A stretch of DNA of 64,000 bases from Paenibacillus_AP thailandensis (lineage in GTDB: Bacteria; Bacillota; Bacilli; Paenibacillales; Paenibacillaceae), in contig NZ_JBHUMY010000029.1 of the NCBI RefSeq assembly GCF_042685365.1, forward strand, positions 1-64,000, given 5' to 3'. The notes beneath the pieces were generated by a model that saw only the letters and a list, made by a program, of their open reading frames with translations, ran no database searches and was not told the origin of the DNA. Shown here one piece after another: positions 16,175 through 25,198 of this stretch. Both the position numbers and the translations under genes were made by a program. Positions within the stretch are counted from its first letter, which is position 1; each line of letters begins with the position of its first letter.

Positions 16175-16543
16175 TTATTTCTTCTTGTTCGCTACAGTCC
16201 GACGAGGACCTTTACGGGTACGCGCATTCGTTTTCGTACGTTGTCCGCGAACCGGCAGACCGCGACGATGGCGAACACCGCGATAGCAGCCGATCTCGAT
16301 CAGACGTTTGATGTTCAGGGAAATTTCGCGGCGCAGATCGCCTTCCACTTTAACGGTTTTGTCGATCGTATCGCGCAGGCGGCTTACTTCGTCTTCCGTC
16401 AGATCGCGAACACGGGTGTCTGGATTGATGCCAGTCGTGCTCAGGATTTTTTGGGAAGTCGTTTTGCCGATCCCGAAAATGTACGTCAGGGCGATTTCGA
16501 CGCGCTTGTCGCGCGGCAAGTCAACACCAGCTATACGTGCCAT
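16175..16543 (-). CDS. rpsM: 30S ribosomal protein S13
   Basis: 122 residues (Bacillus 121). A 30S head protein that contacts 50S and the P-site tRNA; MARIAGVDLPRDKRVE and the RGLPVRGQRTKTNARTRKG tail are typical. AAGGAGG lies before the ATG. It is 15 bases after rpmJ. Confidence 0.98.
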   Translation of the reverse strand: MARIAGVDLPRDKRVEIALTYIFGIGKTTSQKILSTTGINPDTRVRDLTEDEVSRLRDTIDKTVKVEGDLRREISLNIKRLIEIGCYRGVRHRRGLPVRGQRTKTNARTRKGPRRTVANKKK

Positions 16544-16558
16544 ATATGGTTTACCTCC

Positions 16559-16672
16559 TTATCCTTGTTTTTGTTTGTGTTTCGGATTTTCACAAATCAC
16601 CATAACATTGCCTTTGCGGCGAATGACTTTGCATTTCTCGCAAATCGGCTTAACCGAAGGTCTTACCTTCAT
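16559..16672 (-). CDS. rpmJ: 50S ribosomal protein L36 (zinc-binding type)
   Basis: 37 residues, full length, MKVRPSVKPICEKCKVIRRK at the start. Cys11, Cys14, Cys27 and His32 form the zinc site, so this is the C+ paralogue. GGGAGG lies upstream of the ATG at 16672. It sits between infA and rpsM, the conserved place for rpmJ. Confidence 0.97.
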   Translation of the reverse strand: MKVRPSVKPICEKCKVIRRKGNVMVICENPKHKQKQG

Positions 16673-16713
16673 TGTGATTACCTCCCGAATCTTATCGGAG
16701 CAGACGGAAAGGC

Positions 16714-16929
16714 CTACTTCCGATAGGTGATGCGCCCTCTTGATAAATCATAAGGCGATAACTGTACGACCACTTTGTCTCCAGTCAGAATGCGGATAAA
16801 GTGCATTCTGAGCTTACCGGAAACGTGTGCGAGGATCTGATGACCGTTCTCCAGTTCCACCTTGAACATGGCATTCGGCAATGGCTCTAGCACCGTGCCT
16901 TCGACCTCAATGACGTCTTCTTTAGCCAC
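16714..16929 (-). CDS. infA: translation initiation factor IF-1
   Basis: 71-residue S1/OB-fold protein that binds the 30S A site during initiation. The start is taken as GTG at 16929 (reading MAKEDVIEVEG, the family N-terminus), since AAAGGAG lies seven bases upstream. A TTG two codons further upstream would lie too close to it. It overlaps nothing and is two bases from the KOW-domain gene. Confidence 0.96.
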   Translation of the reverse strand: MAKEDVIEVEGTVLEPLPNAMFKVELENGHQILAHVSGKLRMHFIRILTGDKVVVQLSPYDLSRGRITYRK

Positions 16930-16931
16930 AG

Positions 16932-17213
16932 TCAATCTCCTTTCGCATACGCAAACTTCTGAATGGCATAACGCAACTTGGCATTGGTTACCCGGCCTGT
17001 TTCGTTCATGCTGTTTACAACTTCGCTGCTGACGGCCTCTTGCAACTCGAGATGCAGAACGTTCTTTTTCTTCGGATGATCGAAGCGGCGTTTGTCGCCG
17101 TCCGCGATCCAGACGAACCGGTCATCCTCTATGCGGATGACGACGGCCAAGCTGCCTTCTTCCTTGCCCCGAAGCACTTTGACGATTTGACCGATTTGCG
17201 GTTGGATCCCCAT
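16932..17213 (-). CDS. KOW-domain RNA-binding protein, YbzG type
   Basis: 93-residue basic protein with a KOW-like N-terminal segment (GQIVKVLRGKEEGSLAVVIRIED). A short protein of this kind sits between map and infA across Bacilli (ybzG in B. subtilis) and is often annotated as L14-like. RNA or ribosome binding is inferred from the fold and neighbourhood; no function is established. It starts six bases after the map stop, with an AGGCGGTG ribosome binding region inside the end of map. Confidence 0.85.
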   Translation of the reverse strand: MGIQPQIGQIVKVLRGKEEGSLAVVIRIEDDRFVWIADGDKRRFDHPKKKNVLHLELQEAVSSEVVNSMNETGRVTNAKLRYAIQKFAYAKGD

Positions 17214-17219
17214 ATCAAT

Positions 17220-17978
17220 CTACACCGCCTGAGGCATCGCCGTCAAAATTTCAAAGCCGTTCGCCGTCACAGCTACCGTGTGCTCGAAATGAGCGCACCA
17301 GGAACCGTCCTCCGTGACGACCGTCCAATTGTCTTCCAGCGTGCGGACGTACCGCTCGCCGATATTGACCATCGGTTCGATGCAAAGAACCATACCCGGC
17401 TTAAGCCGTGGTCCGCGATCTGGCAATCCGTAGTTCGGAATTTCCGGAGCCTCGTGAAGGTCCCTGCCGATTCCATGTCCTACAAACTCCCTTACAACCG
17501 AGAAACCCGCCGCCTCCACGACACGCTGAACCTCATGCGATACGGTAGACAAGCGAACATCCGGACGGATGAGCGCCACTGCCGCATAGAGCGATTGCTC
17601 CGTTACTTCCAGCAGCCGTCTGACCTCGGCGGATACGTCGCCAACCGGATACGTCCATGCGGAATCTCCGTGGTAGCCTTCGTATTCGGCGCCGATATCG
17701 ATACTGATAATATCGCCTTCATTCAGCTTGCGCGGTCCGGGAAAACCATGAACCAGCTCATTGTTTACAGAAGCGCATATGCTGGCAGGAAAACCATTGT
17801 AACCTTTGAAGGATGGAACGGCGCCTTGGCTGCGAATGTACGCTTCGGCAATTTCGTCAAGTTCTCCCGTCGTAATGCCGGGCTTGACGGCCTCTGCCAT
17901 TAAACGGTGCGCACCTGCAACGATTCGGCCGGCTTCCCTCATATGTCGCAGCTCCGATTCGGATTTGCAAACGATCAT
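17220..17978 (-). CDS. map: methionine aminopeptidase, type I
   Basis: 252-residue type Ia enzyme that removes the N-terminal methionine after deformylation. The five metal ligands are in place: Asp in SIDIGAEY, Asp in GDSAWTYP, His in VGHGIGRDLHE, Glu in CIEPMV and Glu in EDNWTVVTED. The start ATG at 17978 shares one base with the adk stop (TAATG), pointing to coupled translation. Confidence 0.97.
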   Translation of the reverse strand: MIVCKSESELRHMREAGRIVAGAHRLMAEAVKPGITTGELDEIAEAYIRSQGAVPSFKGYNGFPASICASVNNELVHGFPGPRKLNEGDIISIDIGAEYEGYHGDSAWTYPVGDVSAEVRRLLEVTEQSLYAAVALIRPDVRLSTVSHEVQRVVEAAGFSVVREFVGHGIGRDLHEAPEIPNYGLPDRGPRLKPGMVLCIEPMVNIGERYVRTLEDNWTVVTEDGSWCAHFEHTVAVTANGFEILTAMPQAV

Positions 17979-18628
17979 TACAATGAACCTCGCAAGTAGG
18001 ATTCGATATCGGCGGTAACCGCATCGATTTCCTTCTCGCCGTCGACTTCGCGCAGAAGACCTTTCTCGCCGTAGTAGCTCAAAAGCGGCGCCGTCTTGGA
18101 GATGTACTCGTCCAGACGCGTTCCGACCTTCTCTTCCGTATCGTCCGAGCGTTGGTACAACTCGCCTCCGCACTTGTCGCATACGCCTTCTTGCTTCGGC
18201 GGGTTAAACAACACATGGTAGGTCGATCCGCACGCTTTGCAAATGCGTCTGCCCGTCAGACGGGCAAGCAGCAAGCCGCGATCTACTTTCAGGTTAATGA
18301 CATGGTCGATGCTGCGGCCGAGTTCCTTCAGCATGCCGTCAAGCGCTTCGGCCTGCTGCAGCGTGCGAGGAAAACCGTCGAGCAAGAAACCTTTCTTGCA
18401 ATCATCCTGTTCAAGGCGTTCCTTCACAATGCCGTTCGTGATCTCATCGGGAACGAGCAGCCCTTGGTCGACATACTCCTTCGCTTTAAGACCGAGCGGT
18501 GTTCCTTGCTTCATCGCAAGGCGGAATGCGTCACCAGTGGAAATGTGCGGCACGCCGAAATTTTCGACGATACGCTCAGCTTGCGTTCCTTTACCGGCTC
18601 CCGGAGGACCCATGAATAAAATGTTCAT
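17978..18628 (-). CDS. adk: adenylate kinase
   Basis: 216 residues. Converts AMP and ATP to two ADP. The P-loop GPPGAGKGTQ is at the N-terminus. The LID carries four cysteines (CKACG...CDKCGG), the zinc-binding form usual in Gram-positives. The start at 18628 fits GAGG nine bases upstream; the other ATG six bases earlier is too close to it. It is 87 bases after secY. Confidence 0.97.
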   Translation of the reverse strand: MNILFMGPPGAGKGTQAERIVENFGVPHISTGDAFRLAMKQGTPLGLKAKEYVDQGLLVPDEITNGIVKERLEQDDCKKGFLLDGFPRTLQQAEALDGMLKELGRSIDHVINLKVDRGLLLARLTGRRICKACGSTYHVLFNPPKQEGVCDKCGGELYQRSDDTEEKVGTRLDEYISKTAPLLSYYGEKGLLREVDGEKEIDAVTADIESYLRGSL

Positions 18629-18715
18629 TGGCATGTTCCTCGCTTTAAGCACAATAGGCTCGGGCGGGCCCCGTTAGCACCTTAAGACGAACGGAAACCC
18701 GAACAGAACCTATTG

Positions 18716-20017
18716 TTATTTATTGATAAACCCTTTGTAATGGCGTTTGATCAATTGGCTCTCGATTTGCTTCATCGTATCGAGCGCGACGCCGACGATG
18801 ATCAGCAGCGACGTTCCGCCCAGCTGCACCGTCCGCGGCAACCCGGCAACCGCTCCGAAAAAGACCGGAAGAACCGAGATAACGGCCAAGAACAATGCGC
18901 CTGCAAGCGTAATGCGCGACATCACACGCGTCAGGTAAGTCGAAGTCGGTTTGCCCGGACGGATGCCCGGAATATAACCGCCGTTCTTCTTCATATTGTC
19001 AGCCATTTGTACAGGATTGATTTGGACAAAGGTATAGAAGAAGGTGAAGCCGATAATCAACAGCACGTACAGCACCATGCCAAGCGGCTGGTCGTAATAC
19101 AGGTTGTTGATAATCCAGTTTGCCCACGTCTTGCCTGCCCAAAACTGCGCGATCGTAATCGGGAACATAAGCAGCGACACCGCGAAAATGACCGGGATAA
19201 CGCCTGCGCCGTTCACTTTCATCGGAATGTGCGTCGATTGGCCGCCGTACATCTTCCGTCCGACTACGCGTTTGGCGTATTGAACCGGAATTTTCCGAAT
19301 GCCTTGCTGTACGAAGATAACGCCGACGATGATGAGAATGACCGCAATGACGATCAGCACCATCTTGCCGATGTTCCAGAACAGCTGATCTTCCTTCCCG
19401 ACAAACTGATCCTGGTAGAGCGTACGAATATGACCAGGCAAGCTAGCCGTGATACCGGCAAAGATCAGGATCGAGATCCCGTTGCCGACACCGCGCTCCG
19501 TAATTTGTTCGCCGAGCCACATCATGAAGGCAACGCCTGCCGTCAAGATGATGGCGATGACCAAATAGTCTACGAAGTTAGCGCCAGGAACCATTTCATA
19601 GTTATACTGACGGTTGAACCCGATCGCCGTAGCAAAACCTTGAATCAGACCAAGTATAACCGTGCCATATCGCGTAATTTGCGCGAGCTTGCGTTTTCCG
19701 TTCTCGCCTTCCTTCGCCCATTCCGCAAGTCTCGGAATAACATCCATCGACAACAGCTGAACGATAATCGACGATGTGATGTACGGCGTAATGCCGAGCG
19801 CTAGAATGGAGAACTGGAACAACGCGCCGCCTGAAAACGTGTTGAGCAAGCCGAACAAATCCGCTCCAGCTTGGTCAACTTGCTTAAATACGTCTGTTTC
19901 TACGCCCGGTACCGGAATAAAGGAACCGATGCGGTATATCAGAAGAATGAAAAGTGTGAAGAGGATCCGATTGCGCAAATCCTCCACTTTCCAAATGTTG
20001 GACACGGTTTTGAACAA
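18716..20017 (-). CDS. secY: preprotein translocase subunit SecY
   Basis: 433-residue, ten-helix channel protein of the Sec translocon. It begins MFKTVSNIWKVEDLRNRILFT. The plug/TM regions and the cytoplasmic loop ending GYIPGIRPGKPTSTYL are normal. The start is TTG at 20017, directly after the rplO stop, and the GAGGTG before it lies within rplO, so translation is coupled. Confidence 0.98.
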   Translation of the reverse strand: MFKTVSNIWKVEDLRNRILFTLFILLIYRIGSFIPVPGVETDVFKQVDQAGADLFGLLNTFSGGALFQFSILALGITPYITSSIIVQLLSMDVIPRLAEWAKEGENGKRKLAQITRYGTVILGLIQGFATAIGFNRQYNYEMVPGANFVDYLVIAIILTAGVAFMMWLGEQITERGVGNGISILIFAGITASLPGHIRTLYQDQFVGKEDQLFWNIGKMVLIVIAVILIIVGVIFVQQGIRKIPVQYAKRVVGRKMYGGQSTHIPMKVNGAGVIPVIFAVSLLMFPITIAQFWAGKTWANWIINNLYYDQPLGMVLYVLLIIGFTFFYTFVQINPVQMADNMKKNGGYIPGIRPGKPTSTYLTRVMSRITLAGALFLAVISVLPVFFGAVAGLPRTVQLGGTSLLIIVGVALDTMKQIESQLIKRHYKGFINK

Positions 20018-20458
20018 TTAGATCACCTCGGTTTTACCGCCGGCAGCCTGGATTTTCTCTACCGCAGATTGAGAGAACTTATTTGCTTTAACAGTAAGCT
20101 GTACGTTGATTTCGCCATTGCCCAAAATCTTGATACCGTCCAAGCCGTTCTTCACAATGCCTTGCTCAAACAGAACCTCTGGCGTAACTTCCGTGCCTGC
20201 TGCAAAGTTGTTAAGATCTTCAACGTTAACTACGGCATATTCCTTGCGGAATGGGTTGTTGAAGCCGCGTTTAGGCAGACGACGGTACAAAGGATTTTGA
20301 CCGCCTTCGAAGCCTGGACGCACACCACCGCCGGAACGAGCGTTTTGACCTTTGTGACCGCGTCCTGCCGTTTTGCCGTTACCGGAACCGATACCGCGAC
20401 CTACACGGTTGCGTTTCTTCTTGGAACCCGGTGCTGGAGCGAGCTCATGCAATTTCAT
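20018..20458 (-). CDS. rplO: 50S ribosomal protein L15
   Basis: 146 residues, as in Bacillus. The Gly/Lys/Arg-rich N-terminal extension (KKRNRVGRGIGSGNGKTAGRG) runs into 23S rRNA. Late 50S assembly protein. Its stop is adjacent to the secY start. Confidence 0.98.
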   Translation of the reverse strand: MKLHELAPAPGSKKKRNRVGRGIGSGNGKTAGRGHKGQNARSGGGVRPGFEGGQNPLYRRLPKRGFNNPFRKEYAVVNVEDLNNFAAGTEVTPEVLFEQGIVKNGLDGIKILGNGEINVQLTVKANKFSQSAVEKIQAAGGKTEVI

Positions 20459-20498
20459 CGTTCGTGCACCTCCTTAATGATTTCTGTTCGATCTATGC

Positions 20499-20678
20499 TT
20501 AAACCTCTTCGACTTTAACCATATGGTTAACTGCGTTAATCATGCCGCGGATGGCCGGGCTGTCTTCATGAACAACCGTTTGACGAATTTTGCTCAGACC
20601 GAGCGATTTTACCGTCGCACGTTGCTTTTCGCTACGACCAATCAAACTGCGGACGAGGGTGATTTGCAATTTTGCCAT
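20499..20678 (-). CDS. rpmD: 50S ribosomal protein L30
   Basis: 59 residues, the full length for bacterial L30, starting MAKLQITLVRSLIGR. AAGGAGGGG lies upstream of the ATG at 20678. It sits 13 bases after rpsE and 40 bases before rplO. Confidence 0.97.
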   Translation of the reverse strand: MAKLQITLVRSLIGRSEKQRATVKSLGLSKIRQTVVHEDSPAIRGMINAVNHMVKVEEV

Positions 20679-20691
20679 CGTATACCCCTCC

Positions 20692-21192
20692 TTAACCTAA
20701 AAGCTCTTCGACGGTTTTTCCACGCAGCTTGGCAACGTCTTCCGCGCGTTTCAGACGGGAGAGACCTTCCAGCGTCGCGTTTACCATGTTCATGGAATTG
20801 GAAGAACCAAGCGATTTCGTCAAAATGTCGCCTACGCCGGCAAGCTCAAGCACTGCGCGAACAGGGCCGCCAGCGATAACGCCGGTACCTTCGGAAGCCG
20901 GCTTCAGCAGTACTTCGCCTGCGCCGAAATGTCCGAGGACTTGGTGTGGAATAGTCGTTCCAACGAGAGGAACTTGAATCATGTTTTTCTTCGCGTCTTC
21001 GATACCTTTGCGAATCGCATCAGGTACTTCGCCCGCTTTGCCGATCCCTGCGCCGACGTGGCCTTTGCCGTCGCCGACAACTACAAGCGCGCTAAAGCTG
21101 AAACGGCGTCCGCCTTTAACAACTTTCGCAACGCGGTTGATATGAACAACTTTTTCAGTCAGTTCTCCTAACGTGTTCGGATCAATACGCAA
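20692..21192 (-). CDS. rpsE: 30S ribosomal protein S5
   Basis: 166 residues, equal to Bacillus S5. The N-terminal double-stranded RNA-binding-like domain (VVHINRVAKVVKGGRRFSF) is followed by the C-terminal domain. It helps decoding accuracy and mRNA unwinding. The start is TTG at 21192, with GGGAGG nine bases upstream; the nearby ATG is out of frame. Confidence 0.97.
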   Translation of the reverse strand: MRIDPNTLGELTEKVVHINRVAKVVKGGRRFSFSALVVVGDGKGHVGAGIGKAGEVPDAIRKGIEDAKKNMIQVPLVGTTIPHQVLGHFGAGEVLLKPASEGTGVIAGGPVRAVLELAGVGDILTKSLGSSNSMNMVNATLEGLSRLKRAEDVAKLRGKTVEELLG

Positions 21193-21222
21193 GTCATTTA
21201 ACCTCCCTTTTCGTAAAATGGA

Positions 21223-21591
21223 TTAGAATTCGAGGCCAGCTTCGCGAGCTGCGTCAGCAAGCGCCTGAATTCTGCCGTGGTACAGGTAACCGCTGCGGTC
21301 GAATACAACCTGGGTTACGCCTTTTGCTTTTGCGCGTTCAGCAACGAGTGCGCCGACTTTGCGAGCCGATTCCACGTTGCCGCCGTTTCCGATTTGACCG
21401 GCAAGCTCCTTGTCAACCGTAGAAGCGGCTGCGATCGTTACGCCTTGAACGTCGTCGATCAATTGCGCGTAAATATGTTTGGAAGAACGGAATACGGACA
21501 AGCGAGGACGCGCAGCCGTTCCTGTGATTTTTTTACGAACACGAAGGTGTCTTTTCAGACGAGCCTTGTTTTTATCGCCTTTCGTAATCAC
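21223..21591 (-). CDS. rplR: 50S ribosomal protein L18
   Basis: 122 residues (Bacillus 120) from GTG at 21591, chosen for AAAGGAG eight bases upstream and the family N-terminus MITKGDKNKARLKRHLRVR. Binds 5S rRNA together with L5. Confidence 0.97.
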   Translation of the reverse strand: MITKGDKNKARLKRHLRVRKKITGTAARPRLSVFRSSKHIYAQLIDDVQGVTIAAASTVDKELAGQIGNGGNVESARKVGALVAERAKAKGVTQVVFDRSGYLYHGRIQALADAAREAGLEF

Positions 21592-21651
21592 GCGGACAAC
21601 TCCTTTCCTGAGTAGATTATGCCGCAAGATTAAGCAGCCCGATCAAGCTGC

Positions 21652-22194
21652 TTATTTCTTCTTACCGGCTTTACCTTCCTTGCGGATAATACGTTCGCCT
21701 TCGTACTTGATGCCTTTGCCTTTGTATGGCTCAGGTTCGCGTACGGAACGGATTTTAGCAGCTGTAGCGCCGACAAGCTCTTTGTCGATGCCTTTTACGA
21801 TGATTTTCGTAACTGCCGGAACTTCGAACTCGATACCTTTATCGGGAACAATCTCCACTGGATGCGAGTATCCGACGTTAAGAACAACCTTGTCGCCGGA
21901 CTTGTTGGCACGGTAACCTACGCCGACCAGCTCCAGGCTCTTGGAGTAACCTTCGGTTACGCCGTTCACCATGTTCGCGATGACGCTGCGGGTTGTACCA
22001 TGCAGGGAGCGATGCAATTTATTATCGGACGGACGTTCAACGACGATCGCGTCGGCTTCGATATTCACCTTCATGTCTTTGTGAATTTCGCGCGACAGCG
22101 AGCCTTTAGGTCCTTTTACTGTAATTACTCCGTTTTCCAAGCTTACGTTAACGCCGTTAGGCACTTGGATCGGTTTGCGACCAATACGGGACAT
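21652..22194 (-). CDS. rplF: 50S ribosomal protein L6
   Basis: 180 residues (Bacillus 179), two tandem L6 folds. The second ends in the rRNA-binding EPEPYKGKGIKYEGE motif. It lies near the sarcin-ricin loop. GGAGGTGTAACA precedes the ATG. Confidence 0.98.
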   Translation of the reverse strand: MSRIGRKPIQVPNGVNVSLENGVITVKGPKGSLSREIHKDMKVNIEADAIVVERPSDNKLHRSLHGTTRSVIANMVNGVTEGYSKSLELVGVGYRANKSGDKVVLNVGYSHPVEIVPDKGIEFEVPAVTKIIVKGIDKELVGATAAKIRSVREPEPYKGKGIKYEGERIIRKEGKAGKKK

Positions 22195-22224
22195 TGTTAC
22201 ACCTCCAATCGTTGTGACTTGTTA

Positions 22225-22623
22225 TTACCAAACGTAGCAGACGACTTCGCCGCCGGATTTGAGTTGACGTGCTTCTTTATCGGTCATAATCCCTTTCGAC
22301 GTGGAAATGATCGCAATACCAAGACCACCCAGTACGCGAGGGATTTCGTTCGATTTCGTGTAAACGCGAAGACCTGGTTTCGAAATACGTTTCAAACCGG
22401 TAATAACGCGCTCTTGGTTCGGGCCGTATTTCAGGAAAATACGGATAATCCCTTGTTTGTTGTCCTCGATAAATTCAGCATCGCGGATAAAGCCTTCACG
22501 CTTCAAAATGTCAGCGATTTGCTTCTTCACTTTCGAAGCCGGCATTTCAACCGTTTCATGCCGAACGACATTCGCATTGCGGATGCGTGTCAACATATCT
22601 GCAATCGGATCAGACATCACCAT
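22225..22623 (-). CDS. rpsH: 30S ribosomal protein S8
   Basis: 132 residues, as in Bacillus. Binds the central domain of 16S rRNA; in E. coli it also represses the spc operon. SDPIADMLTRIRNAN and the C-terminal STSKGIMTDKEAR are typical. AAGGAGG lies upstream of ATG 22623; a GTG and an ATG just downstream are possible alternative starts. Confidence 0.97.
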   Translation of the reverse strand: MVMSDPIADMLTRIRNANVVRHETVEMPASKVKKQIADILKREGFIRDAEFIEDNKQGIIRIFLKYGPNQERVITGLKRISKPGLRVYTKSNEIPRVLGGLGIAIISTSKGIMTDKEARQLKSGGEVVCYVW

Positions 22624-22654
22624 TCTTGTTAACCTCCTTCCCGAACTAAGCTAA

Positions 22655-22840
22655 TTACCAGCTTGCTTTTTTGACGCCAGGGATCTGGCCTTTATATGCT
22701 AATTCACGGAAACAAATCCGGCAAATTTTAAACTTTTGCAAAACAGAGTGCGGACGGCCACAACGTTCACAACGCGTATACGCGCGGACTTTGAATTTCG
22801 GTGTACGTTGTTGCTTAACTTTCATCGAAGTTTTTGCCAC
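22655..22840 (-). CDS. rpsN: 30S ribosomal protein S14, zinc-binding short form
   Basis: 61 residues with two CxxC pairs (CERC and CRIC), so the zinc-dependent C+ type (called RpsZ in some annotations). The longer zinc-free form used under zinc starvation would be elsewhere. Located between rplE and rpsH in the conserved spc order. Confidence 0.98.
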   Translation of the reverse strand: MAKTSMKVKQQRTPKFKVRAYTRCERCGRPHSVLQKFKICRICFRELAYKGQIPGVKKASW

Positions 22841-22867
22841 TGGGTATTACACCTCCCTATTAGTGGA

Positions 22868-23410
22868 TTACTTCGCAAACGGCATGCCCAGTTGGGTCAG
22901 CAGTTCACGAGCCTCTTCGTCCGTTTTTGCCGTCGTGACGATGACGACGTCCATACCGCGTACTTTATCGACCTTGTCGTATTCGATCTCCGGGAAGATC
23001 AATTGCTCTTTCAAGCCAAGCGTATAGTTGCCGCGACCGTCGAACGCTTTCGTGGATACGCCGCGGAAGTCGCGAACGCGTGGAAGCGAGACGTTGAACA
23101 GCTTGTCGAGGAAGTAGTACATGCGCTCGCCGCGCAGCGTTACTTTAACCCCGATCGGCATGTTTTCGCGGAGCTTGAAGCCGGCGATCGACTTCTTCGC
23201 GCGAGTTACGACCGGTTTTTGACCGGAAATGAGACGGAGATCTTCAACAGCAGCATCGAGTACTTTGGAGTTGGAAACCGCTTCGCCCATACCCATGTTG
23301 ATTACTACTTTTTCAATCTTCGGCACTTGCATTACTGTCGTATAGTTGAACTTCTGCATCAGAGCAGGAGTAATTTCATTCAGGTAACGATCCTTCAATC
23401 TTGCAGCCAT
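22868..23410 (-). CDS. rplE: 50S ribosomal protein L5
   Basis: 180 residues (Bacillus 179). Binds 5S rRNA and contacts P-site tRNA in the central protuberance. MAARLKDRYLNEITPALMQKF and RDFRGVSTKAFDGRGNYTLG are family motifs. GGAGGTAAACGAAAC precedes the ATG. Confidence 0.98.
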   Translation of the reverse strand: MAARLKDRYLNEITPALMQKFNYTTVMQVPKIEKVVINMGMGEAVSNSKVLDAAVEDLRLISGQKPVVTRAKKSIAGFKLRENMPIGVKVTLRGERMYYFLDKLFNVSLPRVRDFRGVSTKAFDGRGNYTLGLKEQLIFPEIEYDKVDKVRGMDVVIVTTAKTDEEARELLTQLGMPFAK

Positions 23411-23440
23411 GTTTCGTTTACCTCCTTTCTACCGTTGCAA

Positions 23441-23794
23441 TTAGTCGATAACTTCGCCGGAACGTTTTGCGTACCGGACTTTTTTGCCGTTGTCGAGCAC
23501 TTTGTAACCGATGCGGGTTACTTTGCCGCTCTTAGGGTCGATGTGCATCACGTTCGAAGCATGAATCGGAGCTTCTTGCTCAATGATGCCGCCTTGCGGG
23601 TTGTTTTGCGAAGGACGGGTATGCTTCTTCACCATGTTCACGCCTTCGACCAGGACGCGGTTTTCGCGCGGGTACGCTTCGATAACGCGGCCTTTTTTAC
23701 CTTTATCCTTGCCGGAAATCACGATAACCGTATCGTCTTTTTTGACGTGCAGCTTGTGATTGTAAGACTCAAGCACTTTTTTCAGCTTTGGCAT
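23441..23794 (-). CDS. rplX: 50S ribosomal protein L24
   Basis: 117 residues, a little longer than the 103 of Bacillus, with the KOW motif DTVIVISGKDKGKKGRVIE near the start. It is one of the assembly initiators of 50S, near the exit tunnel. GGAGGTGTAACAA lies before the ATG. It follows rplN by 50 bases. Confidence 0.97.
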   Translation of the reverse strand: MPKLKKVLESYNHKLHVKKDDTVIVISGKDKGKKGRVIEAYPRENRVLVEGVNMVKKHTRPSQNNPQGGIIEQEAPIHASNVMHIDPKSGKVTRIGYKVLDNGKKVRYAKRSGEVID

Positions 23795-23844
23795 TTGTTA
23801 CACCTCCTGCTATATAGCTTTCAGGCCACTTTTGGGGTGCCTTA

Positions 23845-24213
23845 TTAGATAACTTCCGGTGCAAGCGATACGATCTTCATGAAATCTTTATCGCGAAGCT
23901 CACGGGCAACCGGTCCGAAGATACGAGTGCCGCGAGGGCTCTTGTCTTCTTTTACAACTACAGCCGCGTTCTCGTCGAATGCGATGTAGGAACCGTCTTT
24001 ACGGCGTACGGCACGCTTCGTGCGCACGATAACCGCTTTAACCACGTCGCCTTTTTTGACAACGCCCCCTGGCGTTGCTTGTTTGACGGAGCATACGATC
24101 AGATCGCCGATATGACCTACGCGACGTCCGGTACCGCCAAGCACGCGAATGCACATCAGTTCTTTAGCGCCGGAGTTGTCGGCAACTGCCAAACGTGTAA
24201 ATGGTTGAATCAT
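23845..24213 (-). CDS. rplN: 50S ribosomal protein L14
   Basis: 122 residues, as in Bacillus. Contacts 16S rRNA in an intersubunit bridge and is the docking site for RsfS. MIQPFTRLAVADNSGAKE and GSYIAFDENAAVVVKED are typical. AGGAGGACATTCAG precedes the ATG. Confidence 0.98.
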   Translation of the reverse strand: MIQPFTRLAVADNSGAKELMCIRVLGGTGRRVGHIGDLIVCSVKQATPGGVVKKGDVVKAVIVRTKRAVRRKDGSYIAFDENAAVVVKEDKSPRGTRIFGPVARELRDKDFMKIVSLAPEVI

Positions 24214-24258
24214 CTGAATGTCCTCCTTTCAGACCATGTTAAACGATCTTCCGACTTA

Positions 24259-24522
24259 TTAAAGAATAACCGCAGACTCCACGATCTCTACGAGTCTGAA
24301 GCGTTTGTCTTTGGAAAGCGGACGAGTCTCCATGATTTTTACAACGTCGCCGATTTTCGCTTGGTTGTTTTCGTCATGAGCTTTAAATTTTTTCGTATAT
24401 TTGATGCGCTTATGGTACAGATCATGCTTTTTGTAAGTTTCTACAGCCACCACGATCGTTTTGTCCATTTTATCGCTAACGACTTTGCCAATTTGGACTT
24501 TACGTGCATTGCGTTCGCTCAT
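24259..24522 (-). CDS. rpsQ: 30S ribosomal protein S17
   Basis: 87 residues, equal to Bacillus. OB-fold primary binder of 16S rRNA (GKVVSDKMDKTIVVAVE, PLSKDKRFRLVEIVE). AAGGAGGAAGAAG lies upstream of the ATG. Confidence 0.98.
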   Translation of the reverse strand: MSERNARKVQIGKVVSDKMDKTIVVAVETYKKHDLYHKRIKYTKKFKAHDENNQAKIGDVVKIMETRPLSKDKRFRLVEIVESAVIL

Positions 24523-24570
24523 CTTCTTCCTCCTTCCTGAAGGCTATGAACCAATCAACGACAGGACTTA

Positions 24571-24771
24571 TTAGCTGCTGATTCCGAGTTCTCTTTCACG
24601 CAGGACGGTCTTAGCACGAGCTATTTCCTTCCGCACGTCACGAATCCGGGTTGGGTTATCCAATTGGCCGGTAGCCAGTTGGAAACGCAGGTTGAAAAGC
24701 TCTTCTTTAAAACCGGCGACTTTTTGTTCAATCTCAGCAGTGGTCAGGTTGCGAAATTCACTAGCTTTCAT
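24571..24771 (-). CDS. rpmC: 50S ribosomal protein L29
   Basis: 66 residues from ATG 24771 (MKASEFRNLT), the family start. It overlaps the end of rplP by 11 bases, so translation is probably coupled. L29 sits next to the exit tunnel and contacts SRP and trigger factor. Confidence 0.96.
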   Translation of the reverse strand: MKASEFRNLTTAEIEQKVAGFKEELFNLRFQLATGQLDNPTRIRDVRKEIARAKTVLRERELGISS

Positions 24772-25195
24772 TTGCTTCACCACCCACTTCTTCGCGTTTC
24801 ACGAACTTCGTTTTGATAGGCAGTTTGTGGGATGCAAGACGCATAGCCTCACGAGCAATCTCTTCGGATACGCCGGACAGTTCGAACAGGATTTTACCTG
24901 GTTTTACAACTGCAACCCACTTCTCTACGTTACCTTTACCGCTACCCATCCGGACCTCAAGAGGCTTTTGGGTGATCGGCTTATCAGGGAAAATTTTGAT
25001 CCAAACTTTACCACCACGTCTGATGTAACGGGTCATCGCGATACGAGCGGACTCGATCTGACGGTTTGTGATCCATGATGGCTCAAGAGCTTGGAGGCCG
25101 TATTCGCCGAAAGCGACTTCCGTGCCGCCTTTCGCGCGGCCTCTCATATTACCGCGTTGTTGTTTGCGGTGTTTGACACGTTTAGGTACCAACAT
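24761..25195 (-). CDS. rplP: 50S ribosomal protein L16
   Basis: 144 residues, equal to Bacillus. Helps form the A-site tRNA pocket. MLVPKRVKHRKQQRGNM and the KWVAVVKPGKILFE region are typical. The ATG is three bases after the rpsC stop, with AAGGAGG inside rpsC. Confidence 0.98.
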   Translation of the reverse strand: MLVPKRVKHRKQQRGNMRGRAKGGTEVAFGEYGLQALEPSWITNRQIESARIAMTRYIRRGGKVWIKIFPDKPITQKPLEVRMGSGKGNVEKWVAVVKPGKILFELSGVSEEIAREAMRLASHKLPIKTKFVKREEVGGEANES

Positions 25196-25198
25196 GAT